A program made the translations under genes and the position numbers. This document shows, one piece after another, positions 50,294-60,577 of a stretch of 64,000 nucleotides of DNA. The stretch is taken from positions 744,001 to 808,000 of the forward strand of contig NZ_CP113918.1 of the NCBI RefSeq assembly GCF_029395495.1, in the 5' to 3' direction. Positions within the stretch are counted from its first letter, which is position 1. Every line of letters starts with the position of its first letter. A model generated the notes under the pieces. That model saw nothing but the letters and a program-made list of their open reading frames with translations, was not told the DNA's origin and did no database searches. This DNA comes from Bifidobacterium sp. ESL0769. Its GTDB lineage: Bacteria; Actinomycetota; Actinomycetes; Actinomycetales; Bifidobacteriaceae.

Positions 50294-51601
50294 ATGGCGT
50301 TGATCACATTGGACAAGGTCTCCAAGATCTACCCGAAGGGCACCAGGCCAGCCCTAGACCATATCAACCTCAACATTGAACGTGGCGATTTCGTCTTTCT
50401 TGTGGGCGCTTCAGGCTCCGGCAAAACGACATTGCTGAGCTTGCTGCTGCGCGAGGAAGAGGCCACGGACGGCGAAATCCGTGTGGCCGGCAACGATTTG
50501 CGCCGCCTCAATTCCCGTCAGATTCCGCAGTATCGTCGTTCGATCGGTTTCATTTTCCAGGACTACAAGCTGCTGAACAACAAAACCGTCTGGCAGAACG
50601 TCGCCTTTGCGCTCGAAGTGATCGGCACGCGCCGTTCGACCATTAAGTCGTTGGTTCCCAAAGTCCTTGAAACCGTAGGGCTTACCGGCAAGGAAAAGAA
50701 CTACCCGCACGAGCTTTCCGGCGGCGAGGCCCAGCGTGTGGCCATCGCCCGCGCCTACGTCAACCACCCGCAGATCCTTCTGGCCGATGAGCCCACCGGT
50801 AATCTCGACCCGACAACGTCTTTGGGTATCATGGAGGTCCTGGACGCTATCAACCGTACCGGCACCACCATCGTGATGGCCACACACAACGAGGAAATCG
50901 TCAATTCCATGCGCAAACGCGTCGTCGAACTGCACGCAGGCAAGATCGTGCGCGACGAAGCCAAGGGCAGCTATGATTCGGCCCGCTACTTTCCGGATGC
51001 CGACGTGGAATCTAAGGCCAAGCAGGTCATCGACCCCAACGCCAGCAAATTCAAGCGCCCGCAGACATTTGCCAAGGTCATATCACCGGCTGACGGGCAG
51101 GCCGACAATGCCCAACCCATTGATGACCGTTCCATCGTCGCCACCCAGGCCATGGATGTTGTTGCCGATGCTGTGGCCAACGGTACCGGCGAAAACGAGG
51201 GTATCGCGCGTCTTGCCAATGCCGTGCATTCCGGCAGAACGGGACGATACGGCGAAGCCTTCCAATCGGCCGAGACCACGATGACGTGGGGCAAAGGCCT
51301 GACGGCCGAGGAATTGACCAGTGCTCAGAAACCGCTATCCGGTTCAGCACAGGCCGATACAGCCAATGCCAGTAAAGCACAAGCCGCGAAGGCCAGCAGG
51401 GTAAACGCTGATAAAGCGAAGGTAAGCAAAGCGAAAGCAAAGACCAAAGCACCGTCGCTTCCTGCACCCCCGGTTCCGCCATCGCAATCCAAGTTGAAAC
51501 CAATGCCTGCGGCAGCCAAAAATGCGCAAAACAACAAACAAGTCCAGGACGCACAAGTTCGTAGCAACAGCGACGGCCAGAATGCGGAGGAGCGGAAATG
51601 A
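50294..51601 (+). CDS. ftsE: Cell-division ATP-binding protein FtsE with long C-terminal extension
   Basis: A 435-residue protein. Residues 1 to about 225 are the FtsE ABC ATPase: Walker [18 protein letters not shown]-loop FIFQDYKLL, signature [17 protein letters not shown], Walker [14 protein letters not shown] and the H-loop [10 protein letters not shown]. With FtsX it transmits division signals to periplasmic or cell-wall hydrolases. The extra 200 residues are Ala/Lys/Ser/Asp-rich ([20 protein letters not shown]), end Pro-rich, and are probably disordered; ordinary FtsE is about 230 residues. AAGGAAACGGC precedes the ATG. It overlaps ftsX by ATGA. Confidence 0.93.
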   Translation: MALITLDKVSKIYPKGTRPALDHINLNIERGDFVFLVGASGSGKTTLLSLLLREEEATDGEIRVAGNDLRRLNSRQIPQYRRSIGFIFQDYKLLNNKTVWQNVAFALEVIGTRRSTIKSLVPKVLETVGLTGKEKNYPHELSGGEAQRVAIARAYVNHPQILLADEPTGNLDPTTSLGIMEVLDAINRTGTTIVMATHNEEIVNSMRKRVVELHAGKIVRDEAKGSYDSARYFPDADVESKAKQVIDPNASKFKRPQTFAKVISPADGQADNAQPIDDRSIVATQAMDVVADAVANGTGENEGIARLANAVHSGRTGRYGEAFQSAETTMTWGKGLTAEELTSAQKPLSGSAQADTANASKAQAAKASRVNADKAKVSKAKAKTKAPSLPAPPVPPSQSKLKPMPAAAKNAQNNKQVQDAQVRSNSDGQNAEERK

Positions 51602-52521
51602 GAGCACGGTTCATTCTTTCTGAAACATGGACGAGCTTGAGACAGAACGTCTCGATGATTCTTTCCGTGCTGTTGGTCACCTTCATCTCTTTCCTCTTTA
51701 TCGGCGCTTCCGGCCTGATGCAGGCGCAGATCACCAAGGCGAAGGGTGACTGGTACAAGGAGGTCGAAGTCGTGGTCTGGCTTTGCCCTGACGGCACCAG
51801 CCAGGCCGCCAACTGCTCGGCCGGCAAGGCGCCCACCCAGCAGGAAATCCTCCAGCTTCAGCACAAGATTCACAGCGAACTCGGCAACGTGGTCTCGAAA
51901 ATCACTTACGAAAGCCGCGAGGACTTTTACAAGAACACGTTCCTCAAGCAATACCCGAACGGCATCTATCAGGGTCGAACGCTCACGGCCGCGGATATGC
52001 AGGATTCGCTGAGACTCAAGCTCAAAGACCCGACCAAATATCAAGAGGTCTCCGAAACGCTTTCAGGCAGCCAAGGGGTCGAGGAGGTGCTTGACCAGCG
52101 ACAGATCTTCGACCCGGTCTTTGCGGTGCTTAACAAAGGTACCGTGGTCACGTTGGTCTTGGCGGCGGTGATGGTGGTCGTGGCTGTCCTGCTGACAGCG
52201 ATCACCATACGTATGAGTGCGGCTTCAAGGAAAAACGAGACCGAGATTATGCGTCTGGTGGGTGCCTCGAACTGGACAATTCGATTACCGTTCGTGCTTG
52301 AAGGCGTTTTGGCCTCGTTGTTGGGCTCGTTGCTCTCCTGTGCGGCTCTGAGCGCCATCGTCAAGCTGTTCATCACTGATTGGCTTGCCAAGACGGTGCA
52401 GTGGATGCCTTTCGTCAACCAGACGACGGTGTGGCTAATGGCCCCGGCGCTGGTTGTCGGCGCGATGCTGCTTTCCGCCATTGTTTCGACGATATCCCTA
52501 CGGCGATATCTGCGGGTTTAG
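51598..52521 (+). CDS. ftsX: Cell-division protein FtsX
   Basis: A 307-residue membrane partner of FtsE. Four spans: one near the N-terminus ([20 protein letters not shown]) and three after residue 175 ([60 protein letters not shown]). The large extracellular loop ([20 protein letters not shown] to about residue 165), with two cysteines, is where FtsX binds its hydrolase. ATGA overlap with ftsE; the next gene encodes a CHAP hydrolase, the expected effector. Confidence 0.94.
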   Translation: MRARFILSETWTSLRQNVSMILSVLLVTFISFLFIGASGLMQAQITKAKGDWYKEVEVVVWLCPDGTSQAANCSAGKAPTQQEILQLQHKIHSELGNVVSKITYESREDFYKNTFLKQYPNGIYQGRTLTAADMQDSLRLKLKDPTKYQEVSETLSGSQGVEEVLDQRQIFDPVFAVLNKGTVVTLVLAAVMVVVAVLLTAITIRMSAASRKNETEIMRLVGASNWTIRLPFVLEGVLASLLGSLLSCAALSAIVKLFITDWLAKTVQWMPFVNQTTVWLMAPALVVGAMLLSAIVSTISLRRYLRV

Positions 52522-52535
52522 GAGACCAAGACCTA

Positions 52536-52590
52536 CTATTATATTGTAATAGACTCACTATCTGGACTGATAATATGGGTTTGTTACAAT
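52536..52590 (+). promoter_or_regulatory. Promoter and palindrome upstream of CHAP hydrolase
   Basis: CTGGAC (52562-52567) and TACAAT (52585-52590) are 17 bases apart, a plausible sigma-70-type promoter. Just upstream is the perfect palindrome CTATTA-tattg-TAATAG (52536-52552), a candidate activator or repressor site. This gives the hydrolase its own control, separate from ftsEX. Confidence 0.5.
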
Positions 52591-52623
52591 GGGGACACTG
52601 CATTACTTAAGAAAGGTGTTGTC

Positions 52624-53955
52624 GTGCTGAAAGTCACTCAACGTTTGCGTCTGTTTGTGGGGATGGTACTTGCCGTCGCTACGCTTCTGACTTCCGCCGC
52701 TGCGGTATTTACCATCAATCCGGAGCAGGCCGAGGCCGCCACTTGGGGGGATTACCAGCAGAAGCAACAGGAAACCAACGATCTGCGCAACCAGCTTGCC
52801 GGGGTCAATTCCGATTTGGCGAACAAGATCATCCAGCTCAACGATTTGACCGATAACCAGATTCCTGCGGCCCAGCAGGCAGCCGATGCCGCACAGGGCA
52901 GCGCCACGCAGGCCCAGACCGCGGCGCAATCGACCACAGACCGCCTCAACGCCGCCATCAAAGACAAGAACGACCTGCAGGCCAAGATTAAGCAGACCGG
53001 TATCGATTACGATGATGCGAAGGCCGGCGTCGCTCAGGTGGCGCGCGACAGCTTCCACGCTACGCAGGCCACGCAGGTCATGGACGTGGTCACCAAGTCT
53101 TCCACCACTCAGGATTTCGTCGATAAGATGCAGTCGCAGGCCGCCGTCAAGCGCAGCGAAGCCAACGCCGCCGACGAGGATGCCAATACGCTCAACTCTT
53201 CCATGAACCGCAAGCAGCGTCTTGACGCCATCGAAGCACAGATTTCCAAACTCAAGATTCAGGCCGACAGCGACGCAGCAGCGGCCCAGCAGGCAGCCCA
53301 GACTGCGCAGGCCAAGCAGAGCAGCCTGCAGGACCTGCTCAGCCAGGGTATGAGCCAGCGTGATTATCTGCAAAGCCAGCAGAGCCAGCTGACCACGGAT
53401 TCTGCAAGGGCCGCGGCGCAGACGGTATCGTTGAAGGCGCAGATCGACGCACAGTCCCAAGCACAGGCTGCGGCTTATAACAACAACTACAACGCACATT
53501 CCAGCGGGCAGACATGGGGCAGTGGCTCATCCTCCGGTGGCGGCAGCTATACTCCCGCACCCGCGCCTGCGCCTGCAGCTCCTTCGGTTCCGGCTTGGAG
53601 CGGTGGATACGCGCCGTACCCGCCTCGCCAGTGCACGCTTTGGGCTTGGATGCGTAGGAACGCTTTGGGCAGGCCCGTCACCGGAACTATGGGCAACGGC
53701 GGAGACTGGGCCAATAGCGCGCGCGCCTTGGGCTGGTCGGTTGGACGTACGCCCGCTGTCGGTGCGGTCGTCGTCTTCGCCCGCGGCCAGAGCGTCGGTG
53801 GCCATTGGACTGCCGACTACACGTATGGCCATGTGGCCGTAGTCGAGTCGATTAATGGCGGCATGATGATGATTTCCGAGGGTGGCACCGGATTCTCCAC
53901 CTTCCCGGCTTATGAGACCATTGGTGCTTCGAGCGCTTACGAATATATTTACTGA
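52624..53955 (+). CDS. Secreted CHAP-domain peptidoglycan hydrolase (PcsB/RipC-like)
   Basis: A 443-residue secreted protein starting at a GTG behind AAAGGTG. The signal peptide (about residues 1-38) ends at AEAATWGDY. A long coiled coil follows (about 45-285; QKQQETNDLRNQLAGVNSDL; MNRKQRLDAIEAQISKLKIQ), then a Pro/Ala/Ser linker and a C-terminal CHAP domain (about 325-443). The active Cys is in YPPRQCTLWAWMRR and the His in YGHVAVVESINGG. Position right after ftsEX and the coiled-coil/CHAP layout match PcsB-type hydrolases activated by FtsEX to split daughter cells. Confidence 0.9.
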   Translation: MLKVTQRLRLFVGMVLAVATLLTSAAAVFTINPEQAEAATWGDYQQKQQETNDLRNQLAGVNSDLANKIIQLNDLTDNQIPAAQQAADAAQGSATQAQTAAQSTTDRLNAAIKDKNDLQAKIKQTGIDYDDAKAGVAQVARDSFHATQATQVMDVVTKSSTTQDFVDKMQSQAAVKRSEANAADEDANTLNSSMNRKQRLDAIEAQISKLKIQADSDAAAAQQAAQTAQAKQSSLQDLLSQGMSQRDYLQSQQSQLTTDSARAAAQTVSLKAQIDAQSQAQAAAYNNNYNAHSSGQTWGSGSSSGGGSYTPAPAPAPAAPSVPAWSGGYAPYPPRQCTLWAWMRRNALGRPVTGTMGNGGDWANSARALGWSVGRTPAVGAVVVFARGQSVGGHWTADYTYGHVAVVESINGGMMMISEGGTGFSTFPAYETIGASSAYEYIY

Positions 53956-54011
53956 TACTGACGGCTGGTTTCGGTTGTTGGCTTGATTGATTGCCATAAC
54001 CGCCAAGTTGT

Positions 54012-54042
54012 GAACGCGCTGCCCTTACCGGGTGGCGCGTTC
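54012..54042 (+). terminator. Stem-loop between CHAP gene and smpB
   Basis: GAACGCGC (54012-54019) and GCGCGTTC (54035-54042) with inner GCCC/GGGT pairs. No T run follows, so it may attenuate and not stop transcription. Confidence 0.5.
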
Positions 54043-54115
54043 GTGCTATGGTCGGGGCATATCAGACGTGAAGAAAAATCGGGAAAGATTAGGGTTTCAG
54101 GCAAAGGGGAAAGGC

Positions 54116-54595
54116 ATGGCGAAGGAACAAGGCACAAAGCTCATCGCGCAGAACCGCAAGGCTCGGCACAACTATACGATCGAAGACCATTACGAAGCTG
54201 GCCTGGTGCTTACCGGTACGGAAGTCAAGTCGTTGCGCGAAGGCCGTGCGTCGCTGGCGGAATCGTTCGTCTCCATTGACCGCAACGGCGAGATGTGGCT
54301 GGAAGGCGCGAACATACCCGAATATCTCAATGGTACGTGGAACAACCACGCCCCGAAGCGTAAGCGTAAACTGCTCCTGCATGCCTCGCAGATCGCCAAG
54401 CTTAGCCGACAGACGGAGGCGAAGGGTTATACCATCGTGCCGCTGAGTCTCTATTTCAAGGATGGCCGAGTGAAGGCAGAAATCGCCTTGGCCCGAGGCA
54501 AGAAGGAATACGACAAGCGTCAATCCTTGCGCGAGGCCGAAGACAAGCGCGAGGCGCTGCGTGCGATGCGCTACAAGAACAAATTGGTGCGCTGA
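54116..54595 (+). CDS. smpB: SsrA-binding protein SmpB
   Basis: A 159-residue partner of tmRNA in ribosome rescue. The start at 54116 ([20 protein letters not shown]) follows GGGGAAAGG. Core motifs: [40 protein letters not shown], and the C-terminal basic tail [20 protein letters not shown] that enters the empty mRNA channel. The tmRNA gene itself is not visible in the window. Confidence 0.95.
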   Translation: MAKEQGTKLIAQNRKARHNYTIEDHYEAGLVLTGTEVKSLREGRASLAESFVSIDRNGEMWLEGANIPEYLNGTWNNHAPKRKRKLLLHASQIAKLSRQTEAKGYTIVPLSLYFKDGRVKAEIALARGKKEYDKRQSLREAEDKREALRAMRYKNKLVR

Positions 54596-54634
54596 GTTCA
54601 TTCTTATTTTCGATGTCCATTTATTGAGATGGAG

Positions 54635-54702
54635 TTTTTGCATAAATACGTAGGTGAGTATATTATGCATTTATACGAAGAAGGCGGAGCGAGTGAATCC
54701 GC
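54635..54702 (+). promoter_or_regulatory. Leader of amino-acid ABC operon: repeats and hairpin
   Basis: Two direct repeats with palindromic differences, GCATAAATACG (near 54640) and GCATTTATACG (54667-54677), followed by a perfect GGCGGA/TCCGCC hairpin (54683-54703) before the lipoprotein gene. Possibly a regulator site and an mRNA stem. Confidence 0.4.
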
Positions 54703-54719
54703 CCCAGAGAGGATTCAAT

Positions 54720-55655
54720 ATGTCGCTGAAAATTTCCAAGTCGATCAAGGTCGTTCTGGCCAGTGTCTGTGCCACCGCGATGCTGGCCAGCGTGGCTGCG
54801 TGCGGCACCACTGATGAAAGCGATCAGAGCGCGACGCCCAAGAGCAGCGACTCCATCACCGGCTCCGTGAAGAAAGACGAGAAGATTGCCTCAATGCTTC
54901 CGGATTCAATCAAAAAAGACGGCAAGTTCACCGTCGGTGTCTCGCCTGATTACGCTCCTGCCGAGTTCCTCGACAAGGACGGCAAGACCCCGATCGGCTA
55001 CGACATGGATATCGCCAAGTCGCTTGCCGCCATTTTCGGCTTGAAGTTCGACCCGACCGCCGCAGAATTCGACTCCATCATGCCCGGTATCGGTTCGAAA
55101 TACGATGTCGGCATCTCCGGCTTCACCATGGATCCCGCCCGTAAGGACGCCGGTGAATTCGTCTCATTCCTCAATGTTGGTGCCTCCTTCGCCGTGCAGA
55201 AAGGCAACCCTAAGAAGCTTACGGTCGACAACCTGTGCGGGCACAGCGTGTCCGTGCAGACCGGCACCGTTCACGAAAAGACGGTGAAAAGCCTGAGCCA
55301 GCAGTGCGTTGCCGCGGGCAAGAAGGCCATCGACATCCAGTCCATGAAGGAGCAGACCGTGGTGGCGACCAACGTGGCCAACGGCAAGGCTGACGCGTTC
55401 TGCGCCGATTCGCCCGTTTCTGGCTATGCGGTCAAGAAGAGCGAAGGCGGTCTTGAACTTCTAGGCAAGGCCTTCAATATGACGCCTGAAGCCGTGGTGG
55501 TTAAGAAGGGCGACATGCAGACCGCGAAGGCGGTGCAGGCCGCTATGCAGAAGCTCATGGACGACGGCACCTATATGAAGATTCTCAAGTCTTGGGGCGA
55601 CGAGTCCGGAGCCATTCAGCAATCCAAGATCAACGATTATACCGACGTCAAATAA
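54720..55655 (+). CDS. Amino-acid ABC transporter substrate-binding lipoprotein
   Basis: A 311-residue lipoprotein from the ATG at 54720 behind AGAGAGG. Lipobox LASVAACG places the lipidated cysteine at about residue 28. The mature part is a family 3 solute-binding protein (FTVGVSPDYAPAEFLDKDGK; YDMDIAKSLAAIFGLKFDPT; GISGFTMDPARKDAGEFVSF), typical of polar amino acids such as glutamine, glutamate, cystine or arginine. A spacer of about 300 bases with a terminator-like hairpin separates it from the permease, which may give excess binding protein. Confidence 0.88.
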   Translation: MSLKISKSIKVVLASVCATAMLASVAACGTTDESDQSATPKSSDSITGSVKKDEKIASMLPDSIKKDGKFTVGVSPDYAPAEFLDKDGKTPIGYDMDIAKSLAAIFGLKFDPTAAEFDSIMPGIGSKYDVGISGFTMDPARKDAGEFVSFLNVGASFAVQKGNPKKLTVDNLCGHSVSVQTGTVHEKTVKSLSQQCVAAGKKAIDIQSMKEQTVVATNVANGKADAFCADSPVSGYAVKKSEGGLELLGKAFNMTPEAVVVKKGDMQTAKAVQAAMQKLMDDGTYMKILKSWGDESGAIQQSKINDYTDVK

Positions 55656-55955
55656 GTATATGGCGAAGTGGTCAGTCCGATCGATGCCGGTGGGTGTCGG
55701 TCGGACTTCCTTGTCATTGCCGGTACTGCGCGGGTGATGGCATTGTCGGCTTTGCCGTTGTCACAAGCGGAATGGTTGTCGGTGGCGAAGTGTCTTGTGT
55801 GAAGTAAATCAGCCTTGGTGTCCCTGTATACGAGACAACGTAACAATTATGCGTAGCTTCGTATAATATACAAATAGGTTTTATGCGTGTTCTGCTTCTT
55901 GGAACGCGACGTCAGGTTGTGGTTTTTAACAGCGATGAAAGAGGAAAGGTGCGTT
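55656..55955. other. Spacer between ABC binding protein and permease
   Basis: Contains AGTCCGA/TCGGACT (55674-55680 and 55701-55707) followed by TCCTT, likely an attenuating terminator. It also holds an AT-rich promoter-like stretch with TATAAT near 55860-55865, inside the dyad ATTATGCG...CGTATAAT. GAGGAAAGG at 55941-55949 is the permease binding site. Confidence 0.5.
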
Positions 55956-56942
55956 ATGGCACACAAGAGCCAATCGGATGGACTGGATATTCCCAATCGG
56001 ATTCATGCAAGGCCGGTGCATCGTCCCGGTTCGCTGATCGCCGGAGTCATTGTAACTCTGCTCGCGGCGTTGCTTGTATACGGCATGGTGACCAACCCGC
56101 AGTTCGGCTGGCCCATAGTGTGGAAATATCTGTTCAACGAGCATGTGCTAAACGGCATCGGCTGGACGCTCATTCTGACAGTGACCTCCATGCTCATCGC
56201 CATCGTGCTGGCCGTGCTGCTGGCGGTGATGCGCAAGTCCGTCAACCCGGTACTGCGCGGGGTCAGCTGGTTCTGGATCTGGTTCTTCCGTGGGACGCCT
56301 GTCTATACGCAGCTGGTATTCTGGGGCCTTTTCTCGGTGCTGATTCCGACGATTTCGCTGGGAATTCCGTTTACTAAAATCAATTTTTGGTCGATGGACA
56401 CCCAACAGCTCAACAAACTCATTGCTCCAGGCTTCCTTGCCGCCATGCTCGGTCTGGCATTGAACGAATCGGCTTATCTTGCCGAAATCGTGCGTGCCGG
56501 ACTTGAAGCCGTCGATCCCGGCCAAAGCGAGGCCGCAGAAGCGCTGGGCATGCCTCGTACGATGATCATGCGCCGCGTGGTCCTCCCGCAGGCCATGCGT
56601 ATCATTGTCCCTCCCACTGGCAACGAGGTCATCAGCATGCTCAAAACCACTTCGCTGGTCTCTGCCGTGCCGTTCAGTCTTGAGATTCAGTTTGCCACCA
56701 ACGCCATCGCCAATCGTATCCTCAAGCCGATTCCGTTGCTCATGGTGGCCTGCTTCTGGTATTTGGTAATCACTTCCATTCTTATGGTCGTGCAGGCTTG
56801 GCTCGAACGATACTTTGGCAAGGGATTCAATGAAGGTTCGGATGGTCCGGATGTCGAAGACGGCGGCGGTGATGCCGAAAAGCCTGCCGTCAAAGCGGCC
56901 AGTACCACCGGCGAAACGGCATTCCTCGGATTGAACGCGTGA
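55956..56942 (+). CDS. Amino-acid ABC transporter permease
   Basis: A 328-residue membrane subunit from the ATG at 55956 ([20 protein letters not shown]). The HisM/GlnP-type permease domain spans about residues 65-290: [35 protein letters not shown] (the RGTP motif of polar amino acid permeases), and the EAA loop [20 protein letters not shown]. About five or six spans. The C-terminus is an acidic tail ([20 protein letters not shown]). It overlaps the ATPase frame if that starts at the GTG at 56939. Confidence 0.9.
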   Translation: MAHKSQSDGLDIPNRIHARPVHRPGSLIAGVIVTLLAALLVYGMVTNPQFGWPIVWKYLFNEHVLNGIGWTLILTVTSMLIAIVLAVLLAVMRKSVNPVLRGVSWFWIWFFRGTPVYTQLVFWGLFSVLIPTISLGIPFTKINFWSMDTQQLNKLIAPGFLAAMLGLALNESAYLAEIVRAGLEAVDPGQSEAAEALGMPRTMIMRRVVLPQAMRIIVPPTGNEVISMLKTTSLVSAVPFSLEIQFATNAIANRILKPIPLLMVACFWYLVITSILMVVQAWLERYFGKGFNEGSDGPDVEDGGGDAEKPAVKAASTTGETAFLGLNA

Positions 56943-56959
56943 AGGAAGACGAGACGGAG

Positions 56960-57853
56960 ATGAACGATATGACAACGAATGATTCGACTGCGCAAACCAC
57001 GCCAAGCGAGCAGAAATCCGATAGCTTCAAGGGTTCCAACGGCACCGACAGCGCAGCGCAGACTCCTTTGGACAACGCTGCTGCAGTACCGGCCGTCAAA
57101 GCCACGCAGGTCCACAAGGCGTTCGGCAGCCTGCATGTGCTCAAAGGCATCGATATGACGGTGATGCCGGGTACGGTGACGGTGATTCTTGGGCCTTCCG
57201 GCTCTGGAAAATCCACGTTCCTACGGCTAATCAACCAGCTCGAGACGCTGACTGGTGGCAGCATTGAGGTCGATGGTGAGCTGATCGGCTATAAGCACGT
57301 CAACCACGCCGGTAAGGACGAACTGCAGACCCTGAACGACAAGGAAATCGCTAGGCAGCGCGAGAAGCTGGGGATGGTGTTTCAGCGTTTCAACCTCTTC
57401 CCGCACCGCACTGTGCTCGAAAACGTGATGGAGGCGCCGGTTCATGTCGCCAAGGTTCCCAAGGCCAAGGCCCGCGAAGAAGCTATGCGCGAGCTCGAAC
57501 GCGTGGGCATGGCTGACCGTGCCGACTATTATCCGATGCAGCTTTCCGGCGGGCAGCAGCAGCGTGTAGCCATCGCCCGCGCTCTGGCCATGAACCCCAA
57601 AATCATGCTTTTCGACGAGCCAACTTCGGCACTTGACCCGGAGTTGGTAGGCGAAGTGCTCGGGGTGATGCGCTCGCTGGCCGACGCTGGCATGACTATG
57701 ATTGTGGTGACCCATGAAATCGGGTTCGCACGCGAAGTGGGGGACCAGATCGTCTTCATGGATGATGGCGTAGTCGTCGAACACGGCGGTCCCGAAATCA
57801 TCGACCACCCTCAGGAGCCCCGCTTCAAGGATTTCTTGAGCCACGTGCTGTAG
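56960..57853 (+). CDS. Amino-acid ABC transporter ATP-binding protein
   Basis: A 297-residue GlnQ-type ATPase. I choose the ATG at 56960 after GACGGAG; a GTG at 56939 is possible. The first 45 residues are Thr/Ser/Gln-rich and disordered. Walker A is [15 protein letters not shown], the Q-loop [17 protein letters not shown], signature [16 protein letters not shown], Walker [17 protein letters not shown] and the H-loop [14 protein letters not shown]. It completes a binding protein-permease-ATPase set for polar amino acid uptake. Confidence 0.92.
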   Translation: MNDMTTNDSTAQTTPSEQKSDSFKGSNGTDSAAQTPLDNAAAVPAVKATQVHKAFGSLHVLKGIDMTVMPGTVTVILGPSGSGKSTFLRLINQLETLTGGSIEVDGELIGYKHVNHAGKDELQTLNDKEIARQREKLGMVFQRFNLFPHRTVLENVMEAPVHVAKVPKAKAREEAMRELERVGMADRADYYPMQLSGGQQQRVAIARALAMNPKIMLFDEPTSALDPELVGEVLGVMRSLADAGMTMIVVTHEIGFAREVGDQIVFMDDGVVVEHGGPEIIDHPQEPRFKDFLSHVL

Positions 57854-57926
57854 TTATATCGGCAGATGGTGAAACTTTCGCGGGGGTGGTGTTGCGTTTC
57901 AGGCGCATCACGTAGACTGGGATGCT

Positions 57927-59816
57927 ATGTGTGGAATCGTAGGATTTGCAGGAAACAAGACAGCTTGTGGAAAACCACTGGAAGTGTGCATGCAGGGGCT
58001 CAAGCGCCTCGAATACCGCGGATATGATTCGGCTGGCGTGGCGTTGGCCGCCCCGGGAATGAATACTGTCGCCGTACGTAAGAAATCCGGTCGTCTGGCC
58101 AATCTCGCCGCGGATATCGAACGCAGCCCTATGCCGGATGCGACTGTGGGTATCGGCCATACCCGCTGGGCCACGAACGGCGAGCCGAGCGACGTCAATG
58201 CGCATCCGCATACCAGTCAGGACGGTAAGATTGCCATCATCCACAACGGCATCATCGAAAACGCCGAAAAGCTGAGGATGGACCTGCAAACCGAAGGTTA
58301 CACCTTCCTTTCCGCTACGGATACCGAAGTGGCCGCGAAACTGCTCGGCAAGATTGCCAATACCATCATCGAGGAAACCGGCAAGCCCGACCTGTTCGAA
58401 GCGATACGTCGCATGGCCCGTATGCTTTCTGGTGCGTTCACCATTCTGGCTGTGGATGTCCGCCAGCCCGAAATCGTGGTCGGCGCCCGTCATGATTCTC
58501 CGCTGGTTGTTGGTCTCGGCGATGGCGAGAATTTCCTAGGCTCGGATGTGGCGGCGTTCGTCGCCTATACCAAAGAGGCGATGGAACTCGACCAGGACCA
58601 GGCGGTCTGCATTTCCGGCGATTCCGTCACCGTCACTGACTTCGACGGTAACCCGGTCACCGATTCTAAATGTTTTACCATCGACTGGGACGCCAGCGCC
58701 TCCGAAAAGGGCGGCTGGGACTCCTTCATGGACAAGGAAATCCACGAGGAACCAGCAGCGGTACGCAATACGCTGCTCGGCCGTTTCAACGAAGACGGCG
58801 AAATCAAGCTTGACGAGCTGCATATCGATCCGGAAGTCTTCAAGCAGATTGACAAGATCATCGTTGTGGCCTGCGGCACCGCAAGTTACGCCGGCATGGT
58901 CGCCAAATACGCCATCGAGCATTGGGTGCGTATTCCCGTAGAGGTCGAGCTAGCGCACGAATTCCGCTATCGCGACCCTATTCTGACTCCGCGTACATTG
59001 GTTGTCGCCATCTCGCAGTCCGGCGAGACCATGGACACGCTGATGGCCCTGCGCCACGCCCGCGAGCAGGGTTCCCGCGTGCTCGCCATCTGCAACACGC
59101 AAGGTTCCACGATTCCGCGCGAATCCGACGCCGTTCTCTATACGCACGCCGGCCCGGAAATCGCCGTCGCCTCCACCAAGGCGTTCGTGGCCCAGATTAT
59201 CGCCGCTTACCTACTTGGCCTATATTTCGCACAGATCAAAAATACGCTCTATCGTGATGAAATTCATCAGATTCTGGACCAGCTCAAGGCCATGCCCGAG
59301 AAGATCCAGTGGGTGCTCGACAACGACGCCAAAACCGTCAGCGATGCCGCGAAGAGGCTCTTAAACGCCAAGTCGTTCCTCTTCCTCGGCCGTTACGTCG
59401 GCTATCCGGTGGCGCTGGAAGGCGCGCTCAAATTGAAGGAAATCGCCTATACCTTCACTGAAGGTTTCGCCGCCGGTGAGCTTAAGCATGGGCCGATTGC
59501 GCTGGTGGAGCCCGGGGAGCCGGTGGTGGTCATCGTCCCGTCTTCGCGCGGGCGCAACGTGCTTCACAACAAGGTCATCTCCGCCATCGAAGAGGTCAAG
59601 GCGCGTGGTGCGTTCACCATCGCGGTGGCCGAGCTCGGCGACCCGGACGCCGAGAAATACGCGGACATCGTCTTCTGGCGTCCCGAATGCCCGACCCTCC
59701 TGAGTCCGTTGGTCGATGTGGTCCCGCTTCAGCTTTTCGCGCTCGACGTGGCCACACTCAAGGGTTACGACGTTGACAAGCCTCGCAACCTCGCTAAGTC
59801 CGTGACGGTCGAGTAG
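57927..59816 (+). CDS. glmS: Glucosamine-fructose-6-phosphate aminotransferase
   Basis: A 629-residue isomerising enzyme making glucosamine 6-phosphate for cell-wall precursors. The N-terminal glutaminase starts MCGIVGFAG with the catalytic Cys2 (after Met removal Cys1), and GIGHTRWATNGEPSDVNAHP follows. The C-terminal half has two SIS domains (VACGTASYAGMVAKYAIEHW; ISQSGETMDTLMALRHAREQ) and ends KPRNLAKSVTVE, the conserved catalytic tail. There is no glmS ribozyme visible upstream and no clear ribosome binding site. About 20 residues longer than the common form. Confidence 0.95.
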   Translation: MCGIVGFAGNKTACGKPLEVCMQGLKRLEYRGYDSAGVALAAPGMNTVAVRKKSGRLANLAADIERSPMPDATVGIGHTRWATNGEPSDVNAHPHTSQDGKIAIIHNGIIENAEKLRMDLQTEGYTFLSATDTEVAAKLLGKIANTIIEETGKPDLFEAIRRMARMLSGAFTILAVDVRQPEIVVGARHDSPLVVGLGDGENFLGSDVAAFVAYTKEAMELDQDQAVCISGDSVTVTDFDGNPVTDSKCFTIDWDASASEKGGWDSFMDKEIHEEPAAVRNTLLGRFNEDGEIKLDELHIDPEVFKQIDKIIVVACGTASYAGMVAKYAIEHWVRIPVEVELAHEFRYRDPILTPRTLVVAISQSGETMDTLMALRHAREQGSRVLAICNTQGSTIPRESDAVLYTHAGPEIAVASTKAFVAQIIAAYLLGLYFAQIKNTLYRDEIHQILDQLKAMPEKIQWVLDNDAKTVSDAAKRLLNAKSFLFLGRYVGYPVALEGALKLKEIAYTFTEGFAAGELKHGPIALVEPGEPVVVIVPSSRGRNVLHNKVISAIEEVKARGAFTIAVAELGDPDAEKYADIVFWRPECPTLLSPLVDVVPLQLFALDVATLKGYDVDKPRNLAKSVTVE

Positions 59817-59821
59817 AAGAT

Positions 59822-60559
59822 TTGCAACCCAAGCATCGGTTTGTGCTCGACGAGCCGGAAGTGCCGTTCGAGCTGACGATTCTTTATCAGGACGCGAACA
59901 TCATCGTCGTGGACAAGCCGCATTTCCTCGCGACCACGCCGCGGGGGATGTGGTATCGGCAGACCGCACTTGTTCGGTTGCGCAAACATTTTAAAGAACC
60001 GCAGATTACCCCGGCTCACCGGCTCGACCGACTGACCGCCGGGGTGGTGCTTTTCGTTCGGAATCCCGAGCTGCGAGGTGCTTATCAGATGCTGTTTCAG
60101 GAGCATCGAGTTACAAAAGTATATGAATGCCTTGCGCCGGCAAAACCGATAATCCGGCCGAAAACCGGCACCATCGAGCGTCTGAACCCGCCTGCGGTTT
60201 TCCCGCTCAAGCGCCGTTCGCATATCGTCAAGGACCGCGGGCGTTTGCAGGCGTACGAGATACCTGGAAATGTCAACGCTGAAACTGTCATCGAGCTAGT
60301 GGCGATGGACGGGAATATTGCATCTCAAGGGGATCGCCGTTACGTTCTTCACCCGAAAACCGGTAAGACGCACCAGCTGCGTGTCCATATGAATTCACTG
60401 GGGCTGCCGATTAAAGGTGATGATTTATATCCGGAAATCCTCGAACCGGACTATGCCGACTTCTCCGAGCCGCTTCAACTCGTGGCCCGTTCCATGAGTT
60501 TCATTGACCCCGTCACCGGCGAGCCGCGTACTTTTACTTCTCAGGTCACTCTCGGCTGA
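59822..60559 (+). CDS. RluA-family pseudouridine synthase
   Basis: A 245-residue RNA pseudouridine synthase. The catalytic motif is AHRLDRLTAGVVLFVR (HRLDxxTxG, with the catalytic Asp), after TILYQDANIIVVDKPHFLAT. HPKTGKTHQLRVHMNSLGLP is the second family signature. No S4 domain is present, as in short RluA-type enzymes. The start appears to be a TTG at 59822, five bases after the glmS stop, since the frame closes just upstream; a downstream GTG is possible. Target (rRNA or tRNA position) unknown. Confidence 0.85.
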   Translation: MQPKHRFVLDEPEVPFELTILYQDANIIVVDKPHFLATTPRGMWYRQTALVRLRKHFKEPQITPAHRLDRLTAGVVLFVRNPELRGAYQMLFQEHRVTKVYECLAPAKPIIRPKTGTIERLNPPAVFPLKRRSHIVKDRGRLQAYEIPGNVNAETVIELVAMDGNIASQGDRRYVLHPKTGKTHQLRVHMNSLGLPIKGDDLYPEILEPDYADFSEPLQLVARSMSFIDPVTGEPRTFTSQVTLG

Positions 60560-60577
60560 GTCGTTCCTTACGATGTC

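Noticed and set aside
57854..57926. glmS ribozyme upstream of glmS
   Set aside because: Only 73 bases separate the genes, too few for the ribozyme, and none of its conserved segments is visible.
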